From the NCBI GenBank assembly GCA_020465985.1, contig JAANYP010006920.1, forward strand, positions 1-64,000: DNA of 64,000 nt, given 5' to 3'. Below the pieces are notes generated by a model. The model did no database searches and was not told the DNA's origin. It saw only the letters and a list, made by a program, of their open reading frames with translations. This document shows positions 9,177 through 19,222 of the stretch, piece after piece. The position numbers and the translations under genes are program-made. Origin of the DNA: Centrapalus pauciflorus (Eukaryota > Streptophyta > Magnoliopsida > Asterales > Asteraceae). Every line of letters begins with the position of its first letter. Position 1 is the stretch's first letter.

Positions 9177-11310
9177 ATTAGCTTCATTATGCTTCTTGGC
9201 TCTGGCTCTGTTGCTCACAATCTGTGATGGGTTAGAACCACTATGTGATTTATACTAGAATTACAGACATCTGGCTTCTAGCTTTGTTTTCACTTGTGCT
9301 TCCTTATACACCTTTTTGTTCTTTTGGTTTTTCAACTTGTTATTCAAGTCATTTATGATGTTTATAAGTCTTTAAGTCATCTGAGTATTCATCACAATGA
9401 TCTATTTGTTTGTCTATATGTATGGTGTCTTATTTTCCTTATGTGACCTCATTAGTTATGTATCATGAGGTGATTGTGTTGCCTGCTTATTTTATGCCTT
9501 TAACATGGCTCATAGACCTTATTTTTAATATATTATCTTCTTAAAATCTTTTTTTTTTTAAGACTAAGAGATTCTTAGTCCTAAGTGTCGATTACTTAGA
9601 ATATTTTCATGATTAGAACACGAGGTTCATGCATCTTTTTATGTTAGGCCTAAACGGAAATCATAACATACACAATCATATACATGTTTATAACACACAT
9701 TTGATCATTCATTCCCCACTTATGACTTTCTATATTTAAGGCTTATATGATATCAAGGTTAAGGTAATTCGGCTAAGGCTTAGAAGTAAGGTCAAGGACT
9801 AAAGGTCATAGGCCACACACACGAAACTCCTTTTGCCATCACCTTTATCAACACCCTGAGAATAAGTCTCGGGGTCTACATATGTTCCTTACAAACTCTC
9901 AAATTATTACTTGTTGTGGTCATTCTTCATCAACTCAACCGCCCACACATATGCAACATGCAAGCTCATGCGTCACATATTACACACAAACAGCCTCACC
10001 ACGATCATACAACACGACCAACACCACCTCAAGACTAAGTCACAGGGTCAAGGGTCTGTACATACACACACCGTGCACACATATACATACTGCACCTTAG
10101 CACAGTCACCTCTCTATTTCATGCTGCCGCTGATAGTTCTTAGTCACACACACACACACACATAGCAGCAGGTCAATGTGTATACATATATTATAACCAA
10201 ACAGTAATGAGGAGGATCAATGTAGATAAGGTTCTTGAGGAATGAACATACCAACACATATGTACACCCCAGGACAATCGTATATACATATACCTACCTT
10301 ACTGATGCTTCTATTCTTGTTCGTTCCATGTGACACCCCGAGACTTGCATGTCTTGGTGTCAAGTATACATCAGACACCCATACAACTCGTGCAGTTACA
10401 ATAGCCATGCAGGGCCTCAATCTCAGTCTCGCTCACTCATAACTAAGGCCAACTCTCGGACTCCACCCTTCACCCCGACTCACACCGATACTTAATTTTC
10501 TCTTCTAAGTCTTGTCACATGCACACGGTACAAGTCTTGGTCCCATTACATGTCCCCTGTATACACCGAGAATTGATCTCGGTATCACACACTTCACTTA
10601 CACACTCTGAAACTCCCAAGATAAGGGGTTATCGCTTTGATTTATTTCATCATCAACAGTCCGAGGCATATGAGTCTCAGACTCATCACCCTTCATGCAA
10701 TGAACTGACTTTATTTTAGCATACAAACCTTCTAATATAGTATACAAATGCAGACATGGGTTTGATTAGATGTTTATAGCATGAATTGGATTTCAATTTA
10801 AATGCTTTATGTAGTTTGGTTCTCGGTTCCAGTTCTGGAAATCTTAGTCCAACCTTGAATCATGCAACACACTTAAAATGGTAAAAGTAAACTTAATTAC
10901 CTTATAATTAATGCATAATACTTGTTCTTGATTCTTTGATGCCCACCACATAGTTTGTTGTTTGCTTTGATTCAATCAACTCTAATAGAAAGTCTTGAAA
11001 TTAGATGAAGATTGTGTTGCGAATGTGTTTTGAGAGATTACAGTAGCAGTTTAATGAGTCATCAACAACAATTATTTGTTTTAAATATAAGTGTTTGGTT
11101 AATTTACATTTTGCACCCCTTAACTATTGATACTTAACACTTTTAGCCCTTCATATAACTTTCAAAGTTTATTGCTCAATTTTTAAATAATAAATAAAAA
11201 AACAATGTCAATTGGTTAATTAAATATAACTTCAAAACTTTGTTGCTTCAATTTGAATGAAAAAAATTCATTTAGCTAATTAACATTAATTAGAATTTCG
11301 GGATGTTACA
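9177..11310 (-). repeat. Element C 3' LTR (part right of the A insertion)
   Basis: It aligns with 39604-40934 of the 5' LTR (shared stretch beginning AGCTTCATT.TGCTTCTTGG) and ends at 11310 with GGATGTTACA. It contains about 770 bp (about 9800-10590) that the 5' LTR lacks, while a C-type copy at 52466-54530 has it, so the 5' LTR carries a deletion. That block holds CCCCGAGACT-type half-palindromes and CA-rich tracts. A donor-like AAG|GTAATT lies on the minus strand at 10900-10899. Confidence 0.85.
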
Positions 11311-11324
11311 AAATGGGCTCCACC
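11311..11324 (-). other. Polypurine-type site of element C
   Basis: The minus strand reads GGTGGAGCCCATTT immediately before the 3' LTR. F (19206-19222) and G (46018-46031) have nearly the same sequence at the same place, so it is a family-level signal even though it is not a pure purine run. The next 80 bp up to 11401 are C internal DNA without coding signal. Confidence 0.6.
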
Positions 11325-11406
11325 ACGCTAAACTTCATCCTCAAAGTTATTTATGTTCAAACAGACCTGGATTTTGGAGTCATATGGTGGGTATGAACTC
11401 CCGAGT

Positions 11407-11727
11407 TGGTAGATTTAATCATGATTGTTAGACTAACATGTAATTTAGATTAGTCAATGTATTATTATTGTAATTAGTGAAAGTTTAGGGACTAGAATAG
11501 CAATTAAGTTAAACCAAAAGGGTATGTCTCTTCGTGAAAAGACACAACTATTCGAATAGTTTCCATGAAAGGTTGCGTCCGTTCAAACGCACCTTTTAGT
11601 TGTTTATAAATAGGTTCCTTAATCAAAATTGTAAATGTGTGAATTCGATGTTATGTTAATAAAGATCAAGTTTTGATTATTCGATCCTGTGCAATTTATT
11701 TTATCAAATAGATCCCCTTTCCCAACA
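11407..11727 (+). repeat. Element E 5' LTR
   Basis: It starts TGGTAGATTT and ends CCCAACA. A TATA box (TTTATAAATAGG, 11603-11614) and an AATAAA-type signal near 11655 are present. In the 3' LTR the TATA region has changed to TTGATAAATAGG. Confidence 0.95.
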
Positions 11728-11729
11728 TT

Positions 11730-11741
11730 TGGTATCAGAGC
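11730..11741 (+). other. Primer binding site of element E
   Basis: TGGTATCAGAGC, an initiator Met tRNA primer site, two bases after the 5' LTR end. Confidence 0.95.
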
Positions 11742-11984
11742 CCAGTTCGAATCAAACCAGAATTTCATCATCTACCATTTACCGATTATTAGCAAATCAC
11801 GAATTACACCAGAAGTTGATTCATTGAAGAATCATCATTTGTAACATCCCTATTTTTCAATTATATGTAATTTGTAATTTTAAGGACTTAATTATTATGT
11901 TAATGGAATATTATATCAATTTAAGTTACTTTGATCATATCTATCTATACTATTAAAAGAGTAACTATACTCATTTCTGGTGAA

Positions 11985-12017
11985 GCCACGTGTCGTCACC
12001 ATGAATCGACACGTGGC
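11985..12017. repeat. Perfect 11 bp inverted repeat near Helitron 5' end
   Basis: GCCACGTGTCG and CGACACGTGGC flank an 11 nt loop, making a strong hairpin 45 bp inside the Helitron 5' end. The arms contain the ACGTG core (G-box-like). Confidence 0.85.
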
Positions 12018-12054
12018 ATCTATAGATTTTAAAAATAATAAAAAAATTTAAATC

Positions 12055-12220
12055 AAATCTATCCAAATCTAATATAATCTACTTTTAAATTCAAATCAAA
12101 TCAAACAGAATCTAATACTCAACTAACTTATTGATTAAATCTATCCAAATCTAATATAATCCACTTTTAAATTCAAATCAAACAAAATTTAATAATCTAC
12201 TAATTTATTAATTATAAGAT
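12055..12220 (+). repeat. Two-copy 82 bp tandem repeat in the Helitron
   Basis: AAATCTATCCAAATCTAATA recurs at 12055 and 12137, followed in both by ACTTTTAAATTCAAATCAAA. The copies differ by a few substitutions and short indels. Confidence 0.85.
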
Positions 12221-12697
12221 AATATAATAAAATTTTAAAAAATATGTAAGAAAATAATCACTCTTCATATATATTTAGAAATATACAAAATTAATAGGTC
12301 ATAATAAATAATAATATCATCTTATATACTTTTGTTTAAAAAATAATATTTATATTTATATCTTTATCTTTTTATTTATTATATTTTATATATATTAAAA
12401 ATATCCACGTAATACGCGGGTAATAAACTAGTTATCAGTAAAATAAGAAAATACGAAGTTGAGGGGTTTAGTGTGCAAATAAGTCAAAATACAAATAAAA
12501 AGGATGGAAAACCCTTCATTTCATCATTCCCACTCTCTCACTACTCTCTCTCTCTCTCTCTAAACCGTATCCTCTCTCTACTCTCTCTTTCTCTCGGCTT
12601 CATCCAAGAAACACACAAGAATAAGTAATTTCAAGTGCAAAAAGTTGGATTCAAGTTGCAATTTAGGAACTATAACTGCTACAACAAACGATTTGAG

Positions 12698-14046
12698 GTA
12701 AAAATCACTCAAAACTTGCAATTTTATGATTATTAGTTCGGTTTTTATGAAAACCGATTTTTAAGATTATTGTTGCAAATGTTGATGCATGTTTAATCTG
12801 AATATGGAGAAGTTTAAATCGAGTGTTAATGATGCAATGTACAAAATTTCAGATTCAAACTCCACTTCTAAGTATGATTTTTGAATTAGTGTGTGTTTTT
12901 AGTGTGTGTGTTCATCGAGACATGTAGAAAATGGACACAAATGGGTTGTTTTGGTACATAAGTGTTATGATATAAGTTGAAATAGTGTATTTAAGTTCAT
13001 ATTTACTATTTTAGTTATTGAAACATGCAAAAATGGTCCAAACATAATTTCTGGAAAATATGGAAAATTTACCAAGTATGAACTCGGTCCGGATCCATCC
13101 GAATTCGGATCCATACCCAATCCGGACTAGAAGCCTATTTCGGACCAACAGTGACTTCGGACCCCATACTCAATTCGGACCTGTCCCATTTCGGACCAAA
13201 TCCATACCCAATCCGGATTAGAAGCCTATTTCGGACCAACAGTGACTTCGGACCCCATACTCAATTCGGACCTGTCCCATTTCGGACCAAAGACCCCACT
13301 TCGGATCAAACCCAATTCGGATCCAACTTATTTCAGACCAACACTCAAATTCGGACCATATACAATTCGGACCATCCGAATTCGGATGTGGTCCGAATTC
13401 AGACCCAATTACACTTGATTTTCAGAATTAAGTTTTAAGCAATTACTGACATTAATTCACTATTACACTTACTTTACAGATCATTGTGGTGTTATCAAAA
13501 CACACATTAATTCAGAGACAAGTCACACTATACCAATCACTGTGAGTAACAGATTGTCATTCTAACATTTATTGTTTTTGCATTCATGTTTATATATTCA
13601 ATGGCATGTTCACATTGTTCATATACATCATTTGGCACTCGTACCTGATTTGTTGTTATGATGCACACTCGTACTTGACATGTAACACACATGTAGCCAG
13701 CGTTCATTTGAAAGTGCATCTATTTACATCATGGTTGCACTGCATGATCATAACTTCATAATCTGATGCGACCTGGACTGGGGCTGACAGCAGGACACTG
13801 TCGGGGACTGATCGTCCCACTCATTATCCCGTCAGGTTCGGCACATCCCCGATCAGCATTTGAACTGCCAACCCCATGCTAGCAATGCATGGTTTACACA
13901 TACATTGAGGCTTACACTGCCTGTTTTCACATACATGGGGCTTACACTGCCCATGGTTAAGCATTGCTTGTAAAGAAATAATTGTTGTTTGCATAATCTG
14001 TTATCTCACTAAGCTTTAGCTTACAGTTGACTCACAATGTTTTCAG
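12698..14046 (+). other. Putative LTR-embedded leader intron, element F 5' LTR
   Basis: Donor-like GAG|GTAAAA (GTAAGA in the 3' LTR at 19593) follows a CT-rich leader. The acceptor-like block CTCACTAAG...GTTTTCAG|GCAAAGGCAAAAG ends at 14046, with CTCAC 39 nt upstream. The length is 1349 bp, 1254 bp in the 3' LTR (19593-20846). The same architecture occurs in A, C and G LTRs. No transcript evidence is available. Confidence 0.4.
13080..13405 (+). repeat. TTCGGACC short-repeat array with 91 bp duplication (F 5' LTR)
   Basis: About twenty copies of TTCGGAYC/TCCGGAYC are spaced 8-25 bp apart. A 91 bp block (copies starting near 13111 and 13202) is present twice here and once in the 3' LTR (about 20005-20095). 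The motif and its complement GGTCCGAA also form short palindromes (CCGAATTCGG at 13099 and 13377). Confidence 0.85.
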
Positions 14047-14348
14047 GCAAAGGCAAAAGTGTAGCTGGACCTTCTACTTAAGCAATTCACTACAATACCC
14101 CGGAGACCTTAGAAGCTATTGGTACACTGACGTAGTAGCTTTGGGCTGGGATTTATGACTTGTAAAACAATTATGATGTTGTAATAGTTAGACTTAATCA
14201 CTGTAGACATGTACTTTCATTGCTTTAGTGTGGATTTGCTTAATTCTGATTTAAGTATTCAATTTCAATTACCATGTTAAACTTTGGGTTGTTTGTTGAT
14301 CCTGGTGATTCCAATTATAATATCAAAGCAAGAGGGTGTCACAGGTTT

Positions 14349-14360
14349 TGGTATCAGAGC
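14349..14360 (+). other. Primer binding site of element F
   Basis: TGGTATCAGAGC, initiator Met tRNA type, five bases after the LTR end at 14343. Confidence 0.93.
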
Positions 14361-14549
14361 ATTAGTTTGAGGTTTCAAGTGTCCGCGAGGACTTGGACTC
14401 AAACTTAGGTTATGATATTAGAATGGACTCCTAGGAAATGATCCGAACTAAGATAGGATTGACATGCACACGGGGACAAATAAAGGGTAAATGTAACACT
14501 TAGGACTTACCAATAAATGTTCTAAATATAAGTTGTCATATTTCAGAAC

Positions 14550-15724
14550 ATGTCAGGAGACGATATGACTCCTCAACAAATGTTCCAGATGATGCAAGCT
14601 CTCATGGAACAAAACAATGAACTGCAATCCAAACGAATGGCTGAGCAGGCTCAGTCATTTGCCGATCAATTAAGGGCCAGAGATGAGGCCGAAGCAAAAC
14701 GTAAGGCTGACAAACGAAAGAACAAGGAACAGCAACAAGATGACCAAGAGGAAAGACAAGACACTGGGTCTTCTAACAGATCAAGGGGCTGTAGGTTTAA
14801 GGACTTCAAAAGTAACGGGGCAGTTACTTTTGATGGAACTGGAGATGCTGTCACAGCATTGGAGTGGATCACCACCACTGAACGAACTTTCAGAATCAGC
14901 GACTGCGCTGAAAAGGATATGGTCCGTTTTGCAACCGCCATGTTTGCAAGGGACGCAGTGATGTGGTGGGATGCTATGACACATGTGTTGACGATGGAGG
15001 TAGTGTCACATATGTCTTGGAGCGAGTTCAAGGAAGTATTCTCTCAGCAATGTTGTCCTACTGATGAGAAGCACCGACTAGAGGCGAAATTTCTGAACCT
15101 GACTCAAGGAACGAAAATGGTTACACAATATGCCGTTGAGTTCACCCGACAAGTTTGTTTGCACCACATCAAGTTGACACGGAGGAAAGGAAGATAGCCC
15201 GGTTTGAGGCCGGTTTAGATTATGAAATTCGCCGAACCATGAGTGGGGTTCGGTATACAACTTTTGCTGGTCTGCTAGAGGCTGCTCGGAATGTGGAGCA
15301 GATCGTCTTATTATCTGGGTATGTTATCGGGTCAGCCGCCGCAACACCGACTCAACCGTCGCCGCCAAAAAGGCAGTGGGAGTCTGGATCATCCCGATTC
15401 TCTCCTCAATCCCATCAACAATCCTCATCACCCAAGAAGGGAAGGGCCTTCTCGGCCAGTTCTGAAATGAGCGACTGCAGGCGATGCAGAAAGGCGCACT
15501 CTGTGGAGTGCAAGACTCAAGATATGTACTGATTCTGCTGTGGGCAGAAAGGCCATCACTGGGAGCATTGTCCTCGAAAAGACGATGCATGTTACAACTG
15601 CCACAGACTTGGCTATTTTTCAAGGGACTGCCCGAAACCCCCACGAGATCAAAACGTTCAGCAATCAACAGCAAGATCTTCTGCAGCTTCCACTACTCGC
15701 AAAGATCAATCTCAAAGGGCTCCG
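14550..15724 (+). pseudogene. Gag of element F (frameshifted)
   Basis: It starts MSGDDMTPQQMFQMMQAL (14550), with a Gln/Lys/Glu-rich N-terminal helix likely to be a coiled coil (about residues 10-75), then the capsid-like domain with MWWDAMTHV and FKEVFSQQCCP. The frame breaks near 15155-15190: conserved capsid residues continue in the next frame (15155-15532, ERKIARFEAGLDYEIRR...). A stop at about 15530 precedes two zinc-knuckle remnants in yet another frame (CCGQKGHHWEHC and CYNCHRLGYFSRDC, about 15535-15625). The second knuckle has Tyr instead of the zinc-binding His. Gag normally coats the RNA and forms the particle; this copy cannot make it intact. Confidence 0.88.
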
Positions 15725-17068
15725 ATGCGGGCATTCCAAATCACAGCTGAAGAAGCAAAGGATGACCCGGAGGTGGTCATTGGTACGTTCTATGTTAATT
15801 CAATTCCCGCACGCATTTTGTTTGAATCCGGAGCCAATCGTTCGTTTGTCTTTACTACATTTGCTCGCCAATTCCATATGCCTACTTCCAAACTGCAATT
15901 TGTACTTGATATAGAGACTGCTAGCAGCATGTTAGTTAAAGCAGACAAGGTATATAGGAATTGCACTTTACTTGTAGAAGATGTAGTGTTCAACATAAAT
16001 CTAATTCCCATGGAGTTCGGGGAATTCGATATCATAGTAGGCATGGACTGGTTAGTTCATAACGTGGCCCAAATCGTTTGCAAGAAGTGGATGATTAAGA
16101 TCACCACTCCCGAGGGCCGAGACATTTGTATCTATGGTGACAGACACAAAGACGACTTGTGCCTTATATCAATTGCAAAAGCCCGAAAGCACGTTGCCAA
16201 GGGTTGTTCAGCTTACTTAGCCTACGCTGTCGATGCAAAGGCTGAAGTTCAATCTCCTTCTACCGTACCCGTTGTTTCCGAGTTTCCAGATGTCTTTCCA
16301 GAAGATATCTCGGGATTGCCACCTGATCGTCAAGTGGAATTCCGCATTGATCTCATTCCTGGAGCTGCTCCAATAGCAAAGGCTCCGTACCGTTTAGCTC
16401 CTGCAGAAATACAGGAAATGATGAAGCAGTTACATGAGCTACTTGACAAAGGTTTCATACGCCCAAGTTCATCTCCTTGGGTCGCTCCTGTTCTGTTTGT
16501 CAAAAAGAAAGATGGCACATTGCGTATGTGCATCGATTACCGAGAACTCAATAAAGTCACAATCAAAAACAAATATCCGTTGCCCCGGATTGATGATCTC
16601 TTCGACCAGTTACAAGGCGAAAGCTACTTATCGAAGATTGATCTTCGTTCGGGTTATCACCAACTCAAAGTACACCCAGATGACATTCCAAAGACGACTT
16701 TCAGAACTCGTTACGGACACTACGAGTTTCTGGTAATGCCATTCGGTCTCACAAATGCGCCAGCTGCTTTCATGGATCTCATGAATCGAGTCTGCCGGCC
16801 AATGCTCGACAAATCGGTCATCGTGTTCATCGATGACATTCTCATATGTTCAAAGACCGAAGAGGATCATGCAGCACATCTGAGAGAATTGCTAGAGTTG
16901 CTGCGCAAAAAGCGACTTTATGCCAAATTCTCTAAGTGTGAATTCTGGTTGAGGCAGGTACGTCTCAACATCCCAAACGATTCCTTGATCCTTACATTCA
17001 CTTATGAACTCTTTGTTAACTTGTACCTACTCAATATTCAATTCAGATCCAATTCTTGGGGCACGTGA
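15725..17068 (+). CDS. Protease and reverse transcriptase part of element F Pol
   Basis: A 447-residue frame: protease region with FESGANRSF (residue 34 is Glu where the family has the catalytic Asp), a linker, then RT with DKGFIRPSSSPW, KIDLRSGYHQ and the active site FIDDILIC (about 16828). The last about 37 codons are not RT: from 16958 the frame runs into an intron-like insert and stops. Removing 16958-17046 would connect the conserved residues before it (EFWLRQ) to those after it (LGHVISGAGI) in frame. The protease change makes an active enzyme unlikely. The ATG at 15725 is only the first in frame; gag knuckle codons lie just upstream. Confidence 0.88.
   Translation: MRAFQITAEEAKDDPEVVIGTFYVNSIPARILFESGANRSFVFTTFARQFHMPTSKLQFVLDIETASSMLVKADKVYRNCTLLVEDVVFNINLIPMEFGEFDIIVGMDWLVHNVAQIVCKKWMIKITTPEGRDICIYGDRHKDDLCLISIAKARKHVAKGCSAYLAYAVDAKAEVQSPSTVPVVSEFPDVFPEDISGLPPDRQVEFRIDLIPGAAPIAKAPYRLAPAEIQEMMKQLHELLDKGFIRPSSSPWVAPVLFVKKKDGTLRMCIDYRELNKVTIKNKYPLPRIDDLFDQLQGESYLSKIDLRSGYHQLKVHPDDIPKTTFRTRYGHYEFLVMPFGLTNAPAAFMDLMNRVCRPMLDKSVIVFIDDILICSKTEEDHAAHLRELLELLRKKRLYAKFSKCEFWLRQVRLNIPNDSLILTFTYELFVNLYLLNIQFRSNSWGT
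16958..17046 (+). other. Intron-like 89 bp GT...AG insert in element F RT
   Basis: It starts GTACGTCTC after ...GAGGCAG and ends ATATTCAATTCAG before ATCCAATTCTTGG. It is T-rich, with a branch-like TACTCAAT about 17 nt before the AG. 89 is not a multiple of three, so it breaks the frame, and its exact removal leaves the conserved motif order. Elements A (about 3360-3420, minus) and G (41640-41665) have uninterrupted pol at this place. Confidence 0.6.
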
Positions 17069-18354
17069 TATCTGGTGCTGGGATTGCTGTTGATCCTGCA
17101 AAGATCGAGGCTATCCAGAACTGGGAATCACCCCGCAACGCCTCAGAAATTCGTAGCTTTCTGGGATTGGCTGGTTACTACCGCCGATTCATCAAAGACT
17201 TCTCCAAAATCGCCGTTCCGCTTACAAAGCTTACTCGCAAGAATACGACCTTCTTTTGGAAAGAAGAACAACAAGCTGCCTTTGATAAACTGAAGAATCT
17301 GTTAAGTGAAGCACCAATTTTAGCCCTGCCTGAAGGGAACGAAGACTTTGTAGTTTACACAGATGCATCAGGCATGGGTTTGGGTGCTGTTCTGATGCAA
17401 AGAGGAAATGTCATAGCATACGCTTCCAGACAGCTCAAACCACATGAGAAAAATTACTCTACTCATGATCTGGAGCTAACTACTGTGACTTTCGCTCTCA
17501 AGTTATGGAGACACTATTTGTACGGAACCAAGTGTCAGCTCTTCACTGACCACAAGTGTTTAAAGTATATATTCAGTCAGAAGGACTTGAATATGAGGCA
17601 TAGAAGGTCAATGGAGCTGATAAAAGATTACGACTGTGAAATTCTCTATCATCCAGGGAAGGCCAACGTAGTGGCCGATGCCCTAAGCAGAAAAGCGTAC
17701 TGCAAGGCATATTGCTATGCCTTGACTTCCACAATACTGACGTCCACTATCATAGACGATGTAAGAGCTGCTCAGTTGCAGGCCTTAAAGGAGGAGAATG
17801 TAAAGGACGAAAACATCAGAATCCAGTTGCCATTAATGCAAGACGACGGAACAGGACTCAAAGGTGTGTATGACAGAGTTTGTGTTCCTAAGTTCGGGAA
17901 CATGCGAGAAGTAATACTTGAAGAAGCTCACCAATCTAAGTTCTCAATTCATCCTGCCAGCACGAAAATGTACAACGACTTGAAAGCCGACTTCTGGTGG
18001 CCAGGGTTGAAAAGAGACGTTGGGCAATTTGTAGAAAGGTGCAGAACATGTCGTTTGGTCAAAGCAGAACACCAGCAACCCTATGGTAGTATGCAACCTC
18101 TTCCTATCCCAGAATGGAAGTGGGACCATATTACTATGGATTTCGTAACCAGGCTACCAAAGACACGTTGTCAACATGATGCCATTTGGGTCATCGTTGA
18201 CCGTCTGACAAAATCTGCGCACTTCATTCCAATCCGAGAAACCTATTCACTGGACCGTCTTGCCCAGATCTACGTTAACGAAATTGTCATTAGGCATGGT
18301 GTGCCTAAGTCTATTGTCTCCGACCGAGATAGTAGATTCACTTCCAACTTCTAG
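17056..18354 (+). CDS. RNase H and integrase N-terminal part of element F Pol
   Basis: A 432-residue frame: end of RT thumb (FLGLAGYYRRFI), RNase H with all four acidic positions (VYTDAS, HDLEL, FTDHK, VVADALSR), integrase zinc finger (HP...CRTCRLVKAEHQ) and the core with ITMDF and VSDRDSRF. It stops at TAG 18352-18354, where the family has Trp (TGG to TAG). The true reading frame enters from the RT exon at 17047. It is the best-preserved enzyme region of F. Confidence 0.9.
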   Translation: MGHVISGAGIAVDPAKIEAIQNWESPRNASEIRSFLGLAGYYRRFIKDFSKIAVPLTKLTRKNTTFFWKEEQQAAFDKLKNLLSEAPILALPEGNEDFVVYTDASGMGLGAVLMQRGNVIAYASRQLKPHEKNYSTHDLELTTVTFALKLWRHYLYGTKCQLFTDHKCLKYIFSQKDLNMRHRRSMELIKDYDCEILYHPGKANVVADALSRKAYCKAYCYALTSTILTSTIIDDVRAAQLQALKEENVKDENIRIQLPLMQDDGTGLKGVYDRVCVPKFGNMREVILEEAHQSKFSIHPASTKMYNDLKADFWWPGLKRDVGQFVERCRTCRLVKAEHQQPYGSMQPLPIPEWKWDHITMDFVTRLPKTRCQHDAIWVIVDRLTKSAHFIPIRETYSLDRLAQIYVNEIVIRHGVPKSIVSDRDSRFTSNF

Positions 18355-18390
18355 GCTGCCTTACAAAACGGACTTGGTACTCGTATCGCA

Positions 18391-19185
18391 ATGAGTACTG
18401 CATATAGACCCCAATCGGATGGGCAAAGTGAAAGAACAATCCTAACTCTAGAAGACATGCTCAGAGCGTGTGTCATGGATTTGGGTGGTAACTGGGACGA
18501 TCACCTCCCATTGGTTGAATTCTCCTACAACAATAGTTATCATTCCACAATAAAGATGGCACCGTTCGAGTTCCTGTATGGCAGAAAGTGTAGGACTCCA
18601 ACCTGTTGGAGGGAAACAGGAGAAACTCCTATCGCCGGACCATCTTTGTTGCAAGAAACAAACGAAAAGATCCAACTCATTCGACAGTACATGAAAACGG
18701 CGCAAGATCGGCAAAAGAACTATCACGATCGCCGGCACAAAGCGATAGAGTTTCAAAAGGGCGATTGGGTATACTTGAAGGTATCCCCAATGAAAGGTGT
18801 CACAAGGTTTGTAAAGCGAGGAAAGCTATCACCTCGGTTCATAGGACCCTTCAAGATACTGGAAAGAATTGGGAATCAGTCCTATCATTTGGACTTGCCG
18901 GAGGAATTGTCTGGTGTTCACCCGGTCTTTCATGTTGGATACTTAAGGAAGAGTCTGGTGCCCGAGAGGGAACCATGGACTGACCATTCAGACATAAAGA
19001 TTGACGAACGGCTAAGGTTCATTGATGAGCCGGAGTGTATTCTGGAGACAAAAATCAAGAAACTTCGCAACAAAGATATCAGGATGGTGTTGGTCAAGTG
19101 GAAGCATCATCGGGGAGCTAATCATACTTGGGAATCGGAAGAAGACATGAAGAACAAATACCCAAGTCTGTTTAGCGCAGCATGA
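18391..19185 (+). CDS. Integrase C-terminal part and chromodomain of element F
   Basis: A 264-residue frame, in phase with the previous one after the single nonsense codon at 18352. It holds the third catalytic residue (SDGQSERTI), LPLVEFSYNNSYHSTI, the GPF-type C-terminal domain (KRGKLSPRFIGPFKI) and a chromodomain (VLVKWKHHRGANHTWES) ending LFSAA. The listed Met is internal; the region 18355-18390 belongs to the same domain. Confidence 0.9.
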   Translation: MSTAYRPQSDGQSERTILTLEDMLRACVMDLGGNWDDHLPLVEFSYNNSYHSTIKMAPFEFLYGRKCRTPTCWRETGETPIAGPSLLQETNEKIQLIRQYMKTAQDRQKNYHDRRHKAIEFQKGDWVYLKVSPMKGVTRFVKRGKLSPRFIGPFKILERIGNQSYHLDLPEELSGVHPVFHVGYLRKSLVPEREPWTDHSDIKIDERLRFIDEPECILETKIKKLRNKDIRMVLVKWKHHRGANHTWESEEDMKNKYPSLFSAA

Positions 19186-19205
19186 CTTCGCAGACGAAGT
19201 ATAGG

Positions 19206-19222
19206 CGTGGTGGAGCCCATGC
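19206..19222 (+). other. Polypurine-type site of element F
   Basis: CGTGGTGGAGCCCATGC lies directly before the 3' LTR, matching C (11311-11324, minus) and G (46018-46031). Confidence 0.6.

Larger units (their letters stand above)
11940..12431 (+). mobile_element. Non-autonomous Helitron
   Basis: It starts TCTATCTATACTATTAAAAG, ends CTAG, and sits between host A (11939) and T (12432), the canonical A|TC...CTRR|T arrangement. Just before the end is an imperfect hairpin CCACG-TAATA-CGCGG. The 3' LTR of the same element shows the empty site (about 19320, GATCATA|TTATCAG), so the insertion came after F integrated. It has no coding capacity. It contains an 11 bp inverted repeat near the 5' end (11985-12017) and an 82 bp-spaced internal duplication (12055-12220). 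Confidence 0.9.
11840..14343 (+). repeat. Element F 5' LTR (contains Helitron and a 91 bp duplication)
   Basis: It starts TGTAACATCCCT and ends GGGTGTCACA. It holds the Helitron (11940-12431), a CT-rich pyrimidine patch (about 12534-12600), the TTCGGACC array (13080-13405) and the splice-like pair 12698/14046. Outside these it matches the 3' LTR closely. Confidence 0.95.

Noticed and set aside
10140..10165. CA-repeat and CACACA tracts as CRISPR-like or satellite arrays
   Set aside because: Short simple repeats of LTR DNA; no regular repeat-spacer structure anywhere in the window.
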